Origin: Anderseniella sp039978075
GTDB lineage: Bacteria; Pseudomonadota; Alphaproteobacteria; Rhizobiales; Aestuariivirgaceae
Direction of reading: 5' to 3'
Length of the DNA: 64,000 bases
Assembly (NCBI GenBank): GCA_039978075.1
Contig: JBDWCA010000002.1
Coordinates: 1,054,001 to 1,118,000 of the forward strand
Part shown: piece by piece, positions 50,693-60,031 of the stretch
Layout: each line of letters starts with the position of its first letter
Position numbering within the stretch: the stretch's first letter is position 1
Made by a program: the position numbers and the translations under genes
Notes under the pieces: model-generated
Databases searched by the model: none
What the model was told of the DNA's origin: nothing
What the model saw: the letters and a program-made list of their open reading frames with translations, nothing else

Positions 50693-51943
50693 CTAGTGCG
50701 CTACAGCCGCGGCGACGCTTTCATCAATGAAGCGGCCCTCGGTGAAACGGTTAAGTCCAAACGGTGCGGCAATCGGGTGTGGCCTGTCATTGGCGATCGT
50801 GTCGGCAAAAACGAAGCCGGAACCGGGAATGGATTTCCATCCGCCGGTGCCCCAGCCGCAATTGACATAAAGCCCGCCCACATCGGTCATGCTGATGATC
50901 GGCGACCGGTCCCCGGTCATGTCCACGATGCCGCCCCACTGGCGCAACATACGCAGCCGCGAGATGATCGGGAATGTTTCCACCAGCGCTGATACGGTGT
51001 GTTCAATGGCTGGAAACGAGCCGCGCTGTGAATAATTGTTGTAGGGGTCCGCGCCGCCGCCAATGACCAGTTCGCCCTTGTCGGACTGGCTCATATAGCC
51101 GTGCACCGTATTGGCCATGACCACACAATCGATTACCGGCTTGATCGGTTCGGACACCAGTGCCTGCAGGCAGACACTTTCCACCGGCATGCGCACACCG
51201 GCCATTTCCATGATGTTCGATGTATGACCGGACGTGACGACGGCAACCTTTTTGGCACGGATGGTGCCGCGTTTGGTTGCAACACCGGTAATCTTGCCGC
51301 CCGAGCGCAGCATGCCGGTCACTTCGCAGTTCTGGATGACATCGACCCCCATATTGTCGATGGCGCGGGCATATCCCCACGCAAGTGCGTCATGGCGTCC
51401 GGTGCCGCCGCGTGGCTGGTAATAGGCCCCGAGGATCGGATAGCGCGCATCCGGGCTGTCATTGATGATAGGCACGATACGCTTGACTTCCGCTGCATCG
51501 ACCATCCGGCAGTCGAGACCCGCCAGCCGGTTGGCATGGGCGGTGCGCCTGAACGCCCTGAGTTCATGTTCGGTCTGGCACAGCATCAGCACGCCGCGCG
51601 GTGAAAACATCATGTTGTAATTGAGTTCCTGGGACAGCGTCTCGTACAGGGACCGCGCCAGTTCATAGATGGCGATAGACGGGTCCTGCAGATAGTTGGA
51701 CCGGATAATGGTTGTGTTACGGCCGGTATTGCCGCCGCCGAGCCAGCCTTTCTCAATAACTGCCATATTGGTGATGCCGTGGTTCTTGGCAAGGTAGTAG
51801 GCCGTTGCCAGACCATGCCCGCCGGCGCCCACGATCACCACATCGTACTCTTCTTTCGGGTCAGGGCTGCGCCATGCGCGTTCCCAGTCCTTGTGGTAGT
51901 TCAGGGCGTTTCTGGCCAGCGAAAATATCGAATAACGTTTCAT
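50693..51943 (-). CDS. soxB: Sarcosine oxidase, beta subunit
   Basis: 416 aa. DAO-type flavoprotein with the FAD dinucleotide motif 'VVIVGAGGHGLATAYYLA' (about 36-53), 'GGGNTGRNTTIIRSNYL' and the C-terminal 'GLYVNCGWGTGGWKSIPGSG'. It carries the covalent FMN and FAD site where sarcosine is oxidised. It is the first gene of soxBDAG. The 200 bp before it is a divergent control region shared with the ccm operon, with two TGTCGCA boxes 21 bp apart on the sox-coding strand. Confidence 0.95.
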   Translation of the reverse strand: MKRYSIFSLARNALNYHKDWERAWRSPDPKEEYDVVIVGAGGHGLATAYYLAKNHGITNMAVIEKGWLGGGNTGRNTTIIRSNYLQDPSIAIYELARSLYETLSQELNYNMMFSPRGVLMLCQTEHELRAFRRTAHANRLAGLDCRMVDAAEVKRIVPIINDSPDARYPILGAYYQPRGGTGRHDALAWGYARAIDNMGVDVIQNCEVTGMLRSGGKITGVATKRGTIRAKKVAVVTSGHTSNIMEMAGVRMPVESVCLQALVSEPIKPVIDCVVMANTVHGYMSQSDKGELVIGGGADPYNNYSQRGSFPAIEHTVSALVETFPIISRLRMLRQWGGIVDMTGDRSPIISMTDVGGLYVNCGWGTGGWKSIPGSGFVFADTIANDRPHPIAAPFGLNRFTEGRFIDESVAAAVAH

Positions 51944-52032
51944 GGGCGGTCTTCCGAATTGGCTCTCAACATAGGGTGAGCCAGATTAACTTCGTGCAAT
52001 CTAGCAAACTGCCTTAATTATCACCAAATGAT

Positions 52033-52060
52033 TGCGACATTCAGAACCGGAAGTGCGACA
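52033..52060 (-). promoter_or_regulatory. TGTCGCA direct repeat upstream of soxB
   Basis: TGTCGCA is present twice on the minus strand, with 21-bp spacing (plus-strand TGCGACA at 52033 and 52054), 90-117 bp upstream of the soxB start. Two helical turns is the usual spacing for AraC-type activator half-sites. The GTCGCA core is the same as in the regulator/metF intergenic region. Confidence 0.6.
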
Positions 52061-52146
52061 CTGGTGCATCACATGGCGGCGCTGGTGACGCTAAAGTCGC
52101 CAGATCGTGAATTGTATTGCCCGTCGTGTGATTGCTAAGTGGTATT

Positions 52147-53322
52147 ATGTTGTTATGGATTTCGTTTGCCGTCTTGACGGCCCTGGTTTTGATGGCGCTG
52201 CTGTCGCCATTACGGTCTCGTGCGCAGAGCGGGGATGCAAAACGGGCATCCTTCGATCTTGCCGTATATCGTGATCAGCTGAGCGAACTGGAACGAGACC
52301 AGAATGCCGGACTGATCCCGGATACCGAGGCCGATGCGGCACGCAATGAAGTGTCACGGCGTATTCTGGCAGCCCAGGCTGAACTTGCTTCCGATGCAAA
52401 GGCCGCCCGCCCGGTTCCGGCCTGGTTGACGATTGCAACCGGGGTTGCTGTTCCGCTGATCGCATTGGGCGGATATCTGCAGATTGGTCGCCCGGACCTG
52501 CCGGCCCAGCCCCTGCAGGCCCGCATCGATGGTGCTGTAGCAAACCAGGACATGGCGGCAATGGTGCGCCAGGTCGAACAGCATCTGGAACAGAAACCCA
52601 ACGACGCGCGCGGCTGGATGGTGCTGGCACCCGCCTACAAGCGCATCGGCAGATACACCGACGCAGCCAACGCCTACAGAAAGGCTCTTGCGATATCCGG
52701 GCCTGATGCGGACGTGATGACCGACATGGGCGAAAGCCTCGTGCTGGCCAATAATGGCCTGGTCTCCAATGAAGCCCAGAAGATTTTTGAAGCGGTTCGG
52801 CTGACTTCACCAAAGCACATGAAGGCCCGGTTCTACGTGGCACTTGCCCATCGTCAGGAAGGCAGGACGGCTGATGCTATTGCGGGCTGGAATGCCATGT
52901 TGGCTGAAAGTGCGCCGGATGCACCGTGGCGGGCCGCTGTTGAACAGCAGATTTCGTCTGCCGGTGGCAAGATGCCCGAAGCGCCTGCCGTGACCGCAGG
53001 GCAGATGCCCAAAGCTCCGCCGCTTGCCGGCAGTCAGATGCCCAAGGGACCGGTCCTGAGCGAAGAGCAGATTCAGCAGGGCCGGGAGATGAGTACCACC
53101 GACCGCACGGCAATGATCCGCTCCATGGTTGAAGGTCTCGATGAACGGCTGACCGAAGACGGTGCGGATATCGATGCCTGGTTGCGGCTCATCCGCGCGC
53201 GCATGGTACTGGGCGAAAAGGATAAGGCTGCCGATGCTCTCAACCGGGCGTCCGAAGCTCTCAAGGACAATCAGCAGGCGGTTGCCCGGCTTGAGGAAAC
53301 CCGCAAGGCCCTGGGGCTTTGA
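52147..53322 (+). CDS. ccmI: Cytochrome c maturation protein CcmI (CycH)
   Basis: 391 aa from the ATG. Two membrane helices (about 1-19 and 95-115) with a leucine-zipper-like cytoplasmic loop between ('YRDQLSELERDQNAGLIPDT'), then a periplasmic TPR region (about 140-270). It holds apocytochrome c for the CcmFH haem lyase. A Pro-rich linker after the TPRs repeats a GxMPxAP-type unit three times. First gene of ccmIEFH; ccmABCDG must be elsewhere. Confidence 0.92.
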   Translation: MLLWISFAVLTALVLMALLSPLRSRAQSGDAKRASFDLAVYRDQLSELERDQNAGLIPDTEADAARNEVSRRILAAQAELASDAKAARPVPAWLTIATGVAVPLIALGGYLQIGRPDLPAQPLQARIDGAVANQDMAAMVRQVEQHLEQKPNDARGWMVLAPAYKRIGRYTDAANAYRKALAISGPDADVMTDMGESLVLANNGLVSNEAQKIFEAVRLTSPKHMKARFYVALAHRQEGRTADAIAGWNAMLAESAPDAPWRAAVEQQISSAGGKMPEAPAVTAGQMPKAPPLAGSQMPKGPVLSEEQIQQGREMSTTDRTAMIRSMVEGLDERLTEDGADIDAWLRLIRARMVLGEKDKAADALNRASEALKDNQQAVARLEETRKALGL

Positions 53323-53340
53323 TGACAGGAATGATGTGAT

Positions 53341-53808
53341 ATGGCGATGACACGAAAACAGCAGCGCGGTGCACTGATCGGAGCAGGTCTCGGAGCTCTT
53401 GGCCTTGCAGCAGGACTGGTGCTCTATGCCTTGTCCGACACGATAACGTTTTTTTATACCCCGACCGATGTTGTCGAAAAAGGCGTGCAGCCGGGAACCC
53501 GTTTCCGGTTGGGTGGCCTGGTGGAAGACGGCTCGATCGTGCGGGGCCAGGGCAAAACCGTTTCCTTCAAAGTGACCGACACCGCCGGCACCTTGCCGGT
53601 GACCTATGTCGGTATCTTGCCGGATCTGTTCCGGGAAGGTCAGGGGGTCATTGCAGAAGGCATTCTGGACGCCGGCGGAAGTTTCAAGGCCGATACGGTT
53701 CTGGCCAAACATGATGAAAATTACATGCCGCGTGAAGTGGCGGATGCGCTGAAGGAAAAGGGCGTCTGGAAACCAGGTGACGAAGCAGCAAAAGAAGGTA
53801 CTCAATGA
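53341..53808 (+). CDS. ccmE: Haem chaperone CcmE (CycJ)
   Basis: 155 aa. One N-terminal membrane helix (about 10-30) and a periplasmic OB-fold. The haem-binding His124 and Tyr128 lie in 'VLAKHDENYMP'. It accepts haem from CcmCD and delivers it to CcmF. The stop overlaps the ccmF start (ATGA). A second ATG two codons in is an equally good start. Confidence 0.95.
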   Translation: MAMTRKQQRGALIGAGLGALGLAAGLVLYALSDTITFFYTPTDVVEKGVQPGTRFRLGGLVEDGSIVRGQGKTVSFKVTDTAGTLPVTYVGILPDLFREGQGVIAEGILDAGGSFKADTVLAKHDENYMPREVADALKEKGVWKPGDEAAKEGTQ

Positions 53809-55784
53809 TCCCTGAAATTGGTCAGTTCGCGCTTATTCTTGCATTTGTAACGGCGATTTATCAGTTCTCCGTGCCGATGTATGGTGCCTGGCGCGGCGAT
53901 GGCCGGCTTATGGCTGTCGCACCTGCTGCGGCCCTGCTGCAGTTCGGGTTGATTGCCCTGTCGTTTGCCTGTCTGACCATGTCTTATATCGCGTCGGATT
54001 TTTCGGTTCAGAATGTGTTTCAGAACTCCCACTCCGACAAACCGCTGATCTACAAGATTTCAGGTGTGTGGGGGAACCATGAAGGCTCGATGTTGTTGTG
54101 GGTCATGGTGCTGGCCCTGTTTGGCTCCGCCGTTGCAGCGTTTGGCGGCAATCTGCCGCCCAGTCTGAAAGCCCGCGTGATTGCAGTTCAGGGTTCAATC
54201 TCGATTGCGTTCCTGTCGTTCATCCTGTTGACGTCCAATCCGTTTAACCGGCTCGACCCGGCCCCGATAGAAGGCCAGGGGTTGAATCCGATCCTGCAGG
54301 ACCCGGCCCTGGCCATTCATCCGCCGCTTCTGTATTGCGGATATGTCGGTCTTTCGATCGCGTTTTCTTTTGCCGTTGCAGCCCTCATAGAAGGCAAGGT
54401 CGATGCGGCCTGGGCCCGTTGGGTCAGGCCGTGGACACTGGCCGCGTGGATGTGTCTGACAGCCGGCATCATGCTCGGATCCTGGTGGGCGTATTACGAG
54501 CTTGGCTGGGGCGGATGGTGGTTCTGGGATCCGGTGGAAAATGCATCGTTCATGCCGTGGCTGATTGCGACGGCCCTGTTGCATTCGGCCATTGTCGTGG
54601 AAAAGCGAAATGCCCTCAAGGTTTGGACGATCCTGCTTGCCATTCTGGCATTTTCTCTGTCTCTGGTCGGCACTTTCCTGGTGCGCTCCGGAGTGCTGAC
54701 ATCGGTTCACGCTTTCGCCGTTGATCCGGCTCGAGGCGTCTATGTGCTTGGCATCCTGTGTGTCTTCATTGGCGGCGCGCTGGCGCTTTATGCCTGGCGG
54801 GCTCCGACCATCAAGACCGGTGGCCTGTTTGCGCCGATCAGCCGTGAAGGCGCGCTGGTTGTAAACAATCTGTTGCTGACGGCGGCCTGTGCCGCGGTAT
54901 TTATCGGTACGCTTTATCCACTGGTGCTGGAATCCATTACCGGTGACAAGATCTCTGTTGGTCCGCCGTACTTCAACCTGACATTCGGACCTCTGATTTT
55001 GCCGCTTTTGCTGCTGGTGCCGATAGGCCCGTTGATGTCGTGGAAACGCGCTGACATGTGGGCGGCCGCGCAGCGGCTTTGGGCAGCAGCCCTAATTGCG
55101 ATTGTGGTCGGCGTCGCCGCCATGGCATGGCAATGGCGCGGACCCTGGCTGGCACCGTTTGGTGCGGCTCTCGGGGCCTGGTTGATTGCGGCAAGCGTTC
55201 AGGAAATGGTTGCCCGCACCAAGTTTACATCGGTTCCTTTCAATGTGGCATGGGCGCGTCTTAAAGGTCTGCCGGGCGCTGCCTGGGGCATGATGATCGC
55301 CCATGCCGGCGTCGGTGTCATGGTTATCGGCGTTGTTGGAATCACGGCATGGAAACAGGAGATTGTCACGGTCATGAAGCCGGGAGACGTCATGCAGGTG
55401 GGAAGCAGAAGCGTCACCTTCCTGGGTGAAAGCCCTATTTCCGGGCCGAATTATTCGGCCGACAGAGGGCGTTTCTCGATTTCCTCCGGTGGTGTTGAAG
55501 TGTCTGAGATCTGGTCGGAAAAACGTGTCTTCAAGCCGTCCAACCAGCCAACAACCGAGGTCGGTATCGAGCCGTTCATAGACGGTGATCTGTACGTCGT
55601 GCTGGGCGACCGCGCGCCCGATAACGCGCGCACGATCAGGTTCTATTTTCACCCGCTGGTCTGGATGATCTGGCTCGGAACGGCACTGATGTTCCTGGGC
55701 GGATGCTGCTCGCTGTTCGACCGGCGCTACAGGGTTGGGGCTCCGAAAAAAGCCAAAACCCCAATCATCCAACCTGCGGAGTAA
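53805..55784 (+). CDS. ccmF: Cytochrome c haem lyase subunit CcmF (CycK)
   Basis: 659 aa, full length, with about 15 membrane helices. The tryptophan-rich WWD haem-handling motif is 'WGGWWFWDPVENASFMPW' near 233-250, and conserved periplasmic histidines are nearby ('NPHSDKP'-like 'NSHSDKP' and 'IHPPLLY'). It ligates haem to apocytochrome c with CcmH and CcmI. Co-translated with ccmE. Confidence 0.96.
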   Translation: MIPEIGQFALILAFVTAIYQFSVPMYGAWRGDGRLMAVAPAAALLQFGLIALSFACLTMSYIASDFSVQNVFQNSHSDKPLIYKISGVWGNHEGSMLLWVMVLALFGSAVAAFGGNLPPSLKARVIAVQGSISIAFLSFILLTSNPFNRLDPAPIEGQGLNPILQDPALAIHPPLLYCGYVGLSIAFSFAVAALIEGKVDAAWARWVRPWTLAAWMCLTAGIMLGSWWAYYELGWGGWWFWDPVENASFMPWLIATALLHSAIVVEKRNALKVWTILLAILAFSLSLVGTFLVRSGVLTSVHAFAVDPARGVYVLGILCVFIGGALALYAWRAPTIKTGGLFAPISREGALVVNNLLLTAACAAVFIGTLYPLVLESITGDKISVGPPYFNLTFGPLILPLLLLVPIGPLMSWKRADMWAAAQRLWAAALIAIVVGVAAMAWQWRGPWLAPFGAALGAWLIAASVQEMVARTKFTSVPFNVAWARLKGLPGAAWGMMIAHAGVGVMVIGVVGITAWKQEIVTVMKPGDVMQVGSRSVTFLGESPISGPNYSADRGRFSISSGGVEVSEIWSEKRVFKPSNQPTTEVGIEPFIDGDLYVVLGDRAPDNARTIRFYFHPLVWMIWLGTALMFLGGCCSLFDRRYRVGAPKKAKTPIIQPAE

Positions 55785-55792
55785 CATTAGAG

Positions 55793-56260
55793 ATGCTGCG
55801 TCGCCTTGCTCTTGCTGTTGTATTCGTGCTGACCACATTGCCTGCCGCGTTCGCAGTGCAACCGGACGAGATATTGAGTGATCCGGAACTGGAGGCGCGT
55901 GCACGTGTTTTGTCGGCGCAGATGCGCTGTCTTGTTTGTCAGAACCAGTCCATCGACGACAGCGATGCGCCTCTGGCGAAGGACTTGCGCGTACTGATCC
56001 GCGAGCGTCTGGTTCAGGGAGAGAGCAACGCCCAGGTGGTTGATTATCTTGTGTCCAGATATGGCGAGTTCGTACTGCTGAAACCGCGCTTCAATTCACG
56101 TACGCTGCTGTTGTGGGGCGGCCCGTTTGCGATTTTGCTGATCGGGTCGCTGGTGATTTTCCTGCGCAGGCGCAAAGGCTCCGGTCTTGCGGTACCCGAA
56201 CAGGCGCTGTCTGCGGATGAACAGGCCCGTCTCGACGACATTCTTAAATCCAAGGAGTAA
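55793..56260 (+). CDS. ccmH: Cytochrome c maturation thiol protein CcmH (CycL)
   Basis: 155 aa from the ATG 8 bp after the ccmF stop. Signal peptide, then the redox pair Cys46/Cys49 in 'MRCLVCQNQSIDDSDAP', and a C-terminal membrane helix (about 105-125). It reduces apocytochrome c cysteines before haem attachment. Last gene of the ccm block; the hydrolase-OsmC gene follows after 4 bp. Confidence 0.95.
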   Translation: MLRRLALAVVFVLTTLPAAFAVQPDEILSDPELEARARVLSAQMRCLVCQNQSIDDSDAPLAKDLRVLIRERLVQGESNAQVVDYLVSRYGEFVLLKPRFNSRTLLLWGGPFAILLIGSLVIFLRRRKGSGLAVPEQALSADEQARLDDILKSKE

Positions 56261-56264
56261 CGGC

Positions 56265-57485
56265 ATGGCAATCAAGTCCGCGCGGATCGAATTTGAAGGT
56301 TCGCAAGGCGATATGCTTGCGGCCCGGCTGGATTCACCAAACGGTGTGGTAAGGGGGTATGCCCTGTTTGCCCATTGTTTCACCTGTTCAAAGGATGTGT
56401 TCGCCGCCAGCCGCATAGCCTCGGCCCTGGCAGCCCACGGCATCGCCACTCTGCGCTTCGACTTTACCGGTCTCGGGGCCAGCGAGGGTGAATTTGCCAA
56501 CACCAATTTCTCATCAAACGTGGCCGATCTGATAGCCGCGGCAAACTGGCTGCGTGAAAATCACGGCGCACCTGAATTGCTGATCGGCCACTCTCTGGGT
56601 GGTGCAGCAGTGCTGGCTGCTGCCGGTGACATTGCCGAGCTGAAGGCCGTGGCCACTATCGGTGCACCTGCCGATGCTGATCATGTGGTGCATAACTTTC
56701 AAGCCAGTCTCGACACGATTGAGAGCGATGGTGAAGCCACGGTATCTCTGGCAGGGCGCGAATTCACCATCAAGAAGCAATTTCTGGACGATGTGCGCGG
56801 CGCCAGCCTGAAAGACAGGATTTCGGCGCTGAAACCGGCATTGATCGTGTTTCACGCACCGCTTGACCAGACCGTTGGCATTGAGAACGCGTCGGCGATT
56901 TTTTCCGCCGCCAGGCATCCGAAGAGTTTTGTCTCGCTGGATGGGGCCGACCATTTGCTGTCGCGCCGGCAAGATGCGGTATTTGTGGCAGATGTGCTGG
57001 CCGGGTGGGCCAACCGGTTCCTGCCGACTGTCGAGCGCCCGAAACCTGCGCCGGCAGGTGTGGTCAGAGTGCGTGAGACGCACCAGGGCAAGTTCCAGCA
57101 GGATGTGCTGGTTGATGATCATCACCTGTTGGCGGATGAGCCGTCTTCGGTCGGCGGTGACGGCACCGGACCATCACCTTATGACTATTTGTCGATAGCA
57201 CTTGGTACCTGCACCTCCATGACGCTGCGCATGTATGCGGATTTCAAGAAGCTGCAACTGGGTCGAGTGACGGTTGATGTATCCCACGGCAAGGTTCACG
57301 CCGATGACTGCAAGGACTGCGGTGAAGGCAAAACCGGCAAGATTGACCGGTTCGAGCGCACCATATCGGTTGAAGGCGAGATTTCGCCTGAACTGCGGGG
57401 TAAACTGGAAGAAATCGCTGGTAAATGCCCGGTTCACCGCACGCTCGAGGCTGAAGCTGCAGTTGTGACCAAGGTTGTCGAATGA
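56265..57485 (+). CDS. Alpha/beta hydrolase-OsmC fusion protein
   Basis: 406 aa from the ATG with AAGGAG upstream. The first ~255 residues are a serine hydrolase with the nucleophile Ser110 in 'GHSLGG', an acid in 'FHAPLDQTVG' and the histidine in 'LDGADHLLS'. The rest (about 265-406) is an OsmC peroxidase-like domain with its two cysteines in 'LGTCTSMTLRM' and 'AGKCPVHRTLE'. This two-domain layout is known in Proteobacteria, but the substrate is not. Only 4 bp after ccmH, it is likely transcribed with the ccm operon and separates it from degP. Confidence 0.88.
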   Translation: MAIKSARIEFEGSQGDMLAARLDSPNGVVRGYALFAHCFTCSKDVFAASRIASALAAHGIATLRFDFTGLGASEGEFANTNFSSNVADLIAAANWLRENHGAPELLIGHSLGGAAVLAAAGDIAELKAVATIGAPADADHVVHNFQASLDTIESDGEATVSLAGREFTIKKQFLDDVRGASLKDRISALKPALIVFHAPLDQTVGIENASAIFSAARHPKSFVSLDGADHLLSRRQDAVFVADVLAGWANRFLPTVERPKPAPAGVVRVRETHQGKFQQDVLVDDHHLLADEPSSVGGDGTGPSPYDYLSIALGTCTSMTLRMYADFKKLQLGRVTVDVSHGKVHADDCKDCGEGKTGKIDRFERTISVEGEISPELRGKLEEIAGKCPVHRTLEAEAAVVTKVVE

Positions 57486-57632
57486 TTGCGGATGCCCCGA
57501 TTTAGGTGAATTATGCTCCAATTGCCTACATTAACGTGTTTTAACCCCCCGGACACCATCGTGTAATGTGATAGTCGCTAAAACTCCATGCATCAGTTCT
57601 TTCCTATTCCATGCACTGGAGACTTTACACAC

Positions 57633-59138
57633 ATGACTACGCACACGAAACTTGGCTCAAAGGGCCGCAAGGCTGTTTATGCCGCGATGATTGCAGGCCT
57701 GCTTGGTGCTACCGCTTTGACCGGCACCATCAGCCATGCCGGGACGCAGGCCACGAAGACCGATATTTCACTTAATACTGCGCCAGCATCGGGTTTCGCC
57801 GACCTGGTGGAGAACGTAATGCCGTCGGTTGTGTCGGTGCAAAGCAAGTTTACCCCCGTCGCGACCGGCAACGAAGATGGTGCGCGTGACCAGCGTCGGC
57901 AATTCCAGTTTGGCTTCCCGCAAGGCTCGCCTTTTGAGCAATTTTTCCGCAATCAGCCTGGTCGCAATGGCGGAGCAATGCCTCATCCGCGTCGTCGCAA
58001 TGGCACCTCGCAAGGCTCTGGTTTCATCATTTCTGAAGACGGTTACGCGGTCACCAACAATCACGTCATCAAAGGCGCCAGTGAAGTGTCTCTCAAGTTC
58101 TCCGACGGACGTGAGTTTGATGCCAAGGTTATCGGAGCTGACCCAAAAACTGATCTTGCCCTGTTGAAAATCGACAGTAAGGATAAGTTCACACCGGTAA
58201 AATTCGCTTCCGACAAGCCTCGTGTTGGCGACTGGGTGGTCGCCGTCGGCAACCCGTTCGGGCTCGGTGGTACCGTGACTACAGGTATTATTTCGGCTTC
58301 CGGCCGCGATATCGGTGCTGGTCCCTATGACAACTTTCTGCAGATTGATGCGCCGATCAATCGCGGGAATTCCGGCGGCCCGGCCTTCAATCTGAAAGGG
58401 GAAGTTGTTGGTATCAATACAGCCATATTCTCACCATCAGGTGGCAGTGTCGGCATTGGTTTTGCCATTCCGGCATCAACTGCGGAAGACATTATTGCCG
58501 ATCTTAAAGATGACGGCAACGTAACACGCGGCTGGCTCGGCGTTCAGATCCAGAAAGTATCTGAAGATATCGCATCCAGCATTGGTCTGGATGAGCCGAC
58601 AGGCACATTGGTTGCTGCGGTAACCGACGGCTCACCGGCAGAAAAGTCTGGTTTGCGCACCGGCGACACGATTTTGAAAGTCAACGGTGCTGACATAAAG
58701 GGCCCCAAGGAACTGTCACGCGCAGTTGCAAAAATCAAGCCGGGCACGAGCGTGGACATGACAGTGTTCCGCGATGGCAAACAGCGTGACATCAAGGTAT
58801 CGATTGGAGAAATGCCGGGCGAAAAGCAGGCGTCCCTCAACTCTGAACGCGACAGCGGACCCGCGGCAGACCAGAAGCTTGGTCTGGCACTGGCTCCGGC
58901 TGAAGATGGTGAAGGGGTCGTCGTTGCTGACGTCATGCCTGGATCACCGGCAGCCGAACAGGGCATTCGCCAGGGCGATGTGATCCTTGAAGTGGACGGT
59001 GCATTTGTCGATCAACCGGACGCCGCAGTGGCTGCAATTCGCCAGTCATCTGCCAGGTCTGGCAAGTCTCCAGTGCTGTTGCTGGTGAAAAATGATCGCG
59101 GACAACGTTTTGTTGCACTTAAAATTGCAAAAGGTTGA
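57633..59138 (+). CDS. degP: Periplasmic serine protease/chaperone of the Do (DegP) family
   Basis: 501 aa from the chosen ATG (an ATG 15 codons earlier exists). A signal peptide precedes the trypsin-like domain with His144 ('TNNHVI'), Asp174 ('KTDLALL') and Ser247 ('GNSGGPAF'), then two PDZ domains (about 300-385 and 405-490). A Gln/Arg/Gly-rich LA-loop-like region lies at about 80-127. It degrades or refolds damaged envelope proteins. It sits upstream of a two-component system and glnE, an order I associate with rhizobia. Confidence 0.94.
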   Translation: MTTHTKLGSKGRKAVYAAMIAGLLGATALTGTISHAGTQATKTDISLNTAPASGFADLVENVMPSVVSVQSKFTPVATGNEDGARDQRRQFQFGFPQGSPFEQFFRNQPGRNGGAMPHPRRRNGTSQGSGFIISEDGYAVTNNHVIKGASEVSLKFSDGREFDAKVIGADPKTDLALLKIDSKDKFTPVKFASDKPRVGDWVVAVGNPFGLGGTVTTGIISASGRDIGAGPYDNFLQIDAPINRGNSGGPAFNLKGEVVGINTAIFSPSGGSVGIGFAIPASTAEDIIADLKDDGNVTRGWLGVQIQKVSEDIASSIGLDEPTGTLVAAVTDGSPAEKSGLRTGDTILKVNGADIKGPKELSRAVAKIKPGTSVDMTVFRDGKQRDIKVSIGEMPGEKQASLNSERDSGPAADQKLGLALAPAEDGEGVVVADVMPGSPAAEQGIRQGDVILEVDGAFVDQPDAAVAAIRQSSARSGKSPVLLLVKNDRGQRFVALKIAKG

Positions 59139-59149
59139 TACTATATAGA

Positions 59150-59195
59150 AAGAACGGCGGCGTGACCTCTGCCCCCTCTGTACCCACGCCGTCAT
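59150..59195 (+). terminator. Possible terminator between degP and regulator gene
   Basis: GGCGTG and CACGCC, flanked by CGG/CCG, could pair across a C-rich loop about 15 bp after the degP stop. No U-tract follows, so this is weak. Confidence 0.25.
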
Positions 59196-59350
59196 CGTGC
59201 CTCCGTGTGCCTCACAATGCTGTTTCGGGTAGACCTCCCGCCCCCCCTGCCAACGGTCTTCTGGAACACGAGGTGTACGGGGGCACACTTGCCTTTTCCG
59301 TTTGAAATGGGCACGAACAACGGTGAATTTCACTAGTGGATCTAGAGTGC

Positions 59351-60031
59351 ATGAAAATTCTTGTCGTAGAAGATGATCGCGAAGCCGCCAGTTGGCTTGA
59401 GAAGGGCCTGGTTGAAGAAGGTCATGTTGTAGACCTCGCTGCCAATGGAACCGATGGCCTCGAGCTGGGCCGTGAGCAGACCCATGATGTAATCATTATG
59501 GACCGTATGATGCCGGGCATGGATGGTCTTGAAGTCGTCAAGACACTGCGCGGGGAAGATATCACAACACCAGTGCTCATACTGTCGGCACTCGGCGAAG
59601 TGGACGACAAGGTGCTTGGTTTGCGCGCCGGCGGTGATGACTATCTTGCAAAGCCCTATGCGTTTACCGAACTTCTTGCCCGGGTTGAAACCTTGCGCCG
59701 CCGTCAGGATGCAACCCCGCACGCAACCAAGCTCAAGGTCGCAGATCTCGAAATTGACCTGCTGGCCCGCACGGCAACCCGTGCCGGCGAAGACATATTG
59801 CTGCAACCGCGTGAATTCAAACTGCTGGAGTATCTGATGCGCAATGCCGGCAGTGTGGTGACCCGCACCATGTTGCTCGAAAACGTCTGGAACTACCATT
59901 TTGACCCGCAGACCAATGTGATTGACGTGCATATTTCCAGATTGCGCGCCAAGGTGGACAAGGAGTTCGGAGAACCGCTTTTGCACACCGTTCGTGGCGC
60001 CGGATACAGTATTCGTGCGGGCCGCTCTTAA
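59351..60031 (+). CDS. OmpR-family response regulator
   Basis: 226 aa from the ATG; the frame opens at a GTG five codons earlier. Receiver with Glu7-Asp8-Asp9, phosphorylation site Asp51 ('VIIMDRMMPGMDG') and Lys in 'LAKPYAF', then a winged-helix DNA-binding domain ('QPREFKLLEYLMRNAGSVVTR'). It is downstream of degP and overlaps the kinase gene, so it probably controls envelope or metal stress genes like the CusR/CpxR group. Specific function unknown. Confidence 0.9.
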   Translation: MKILVVEDDREAASWLEKGLVEEGHVVDLAANGTDGLELGREQTHDVIIMDRMMPGMDGLEVVKTLRGEDITTPVLILSALGEVDDKVLGLRAGGDDYLAKPYAFTELLARVETLRRRQDATPHATKLKVADLEIDLLARTATRAGEDILLQPREFKLLEYLMRNAGSVVTRTMLLENVWNYHFDPQTNVIDVHISRLRAKVDKEFGEPLLHTVRGAGYSIRAGRS

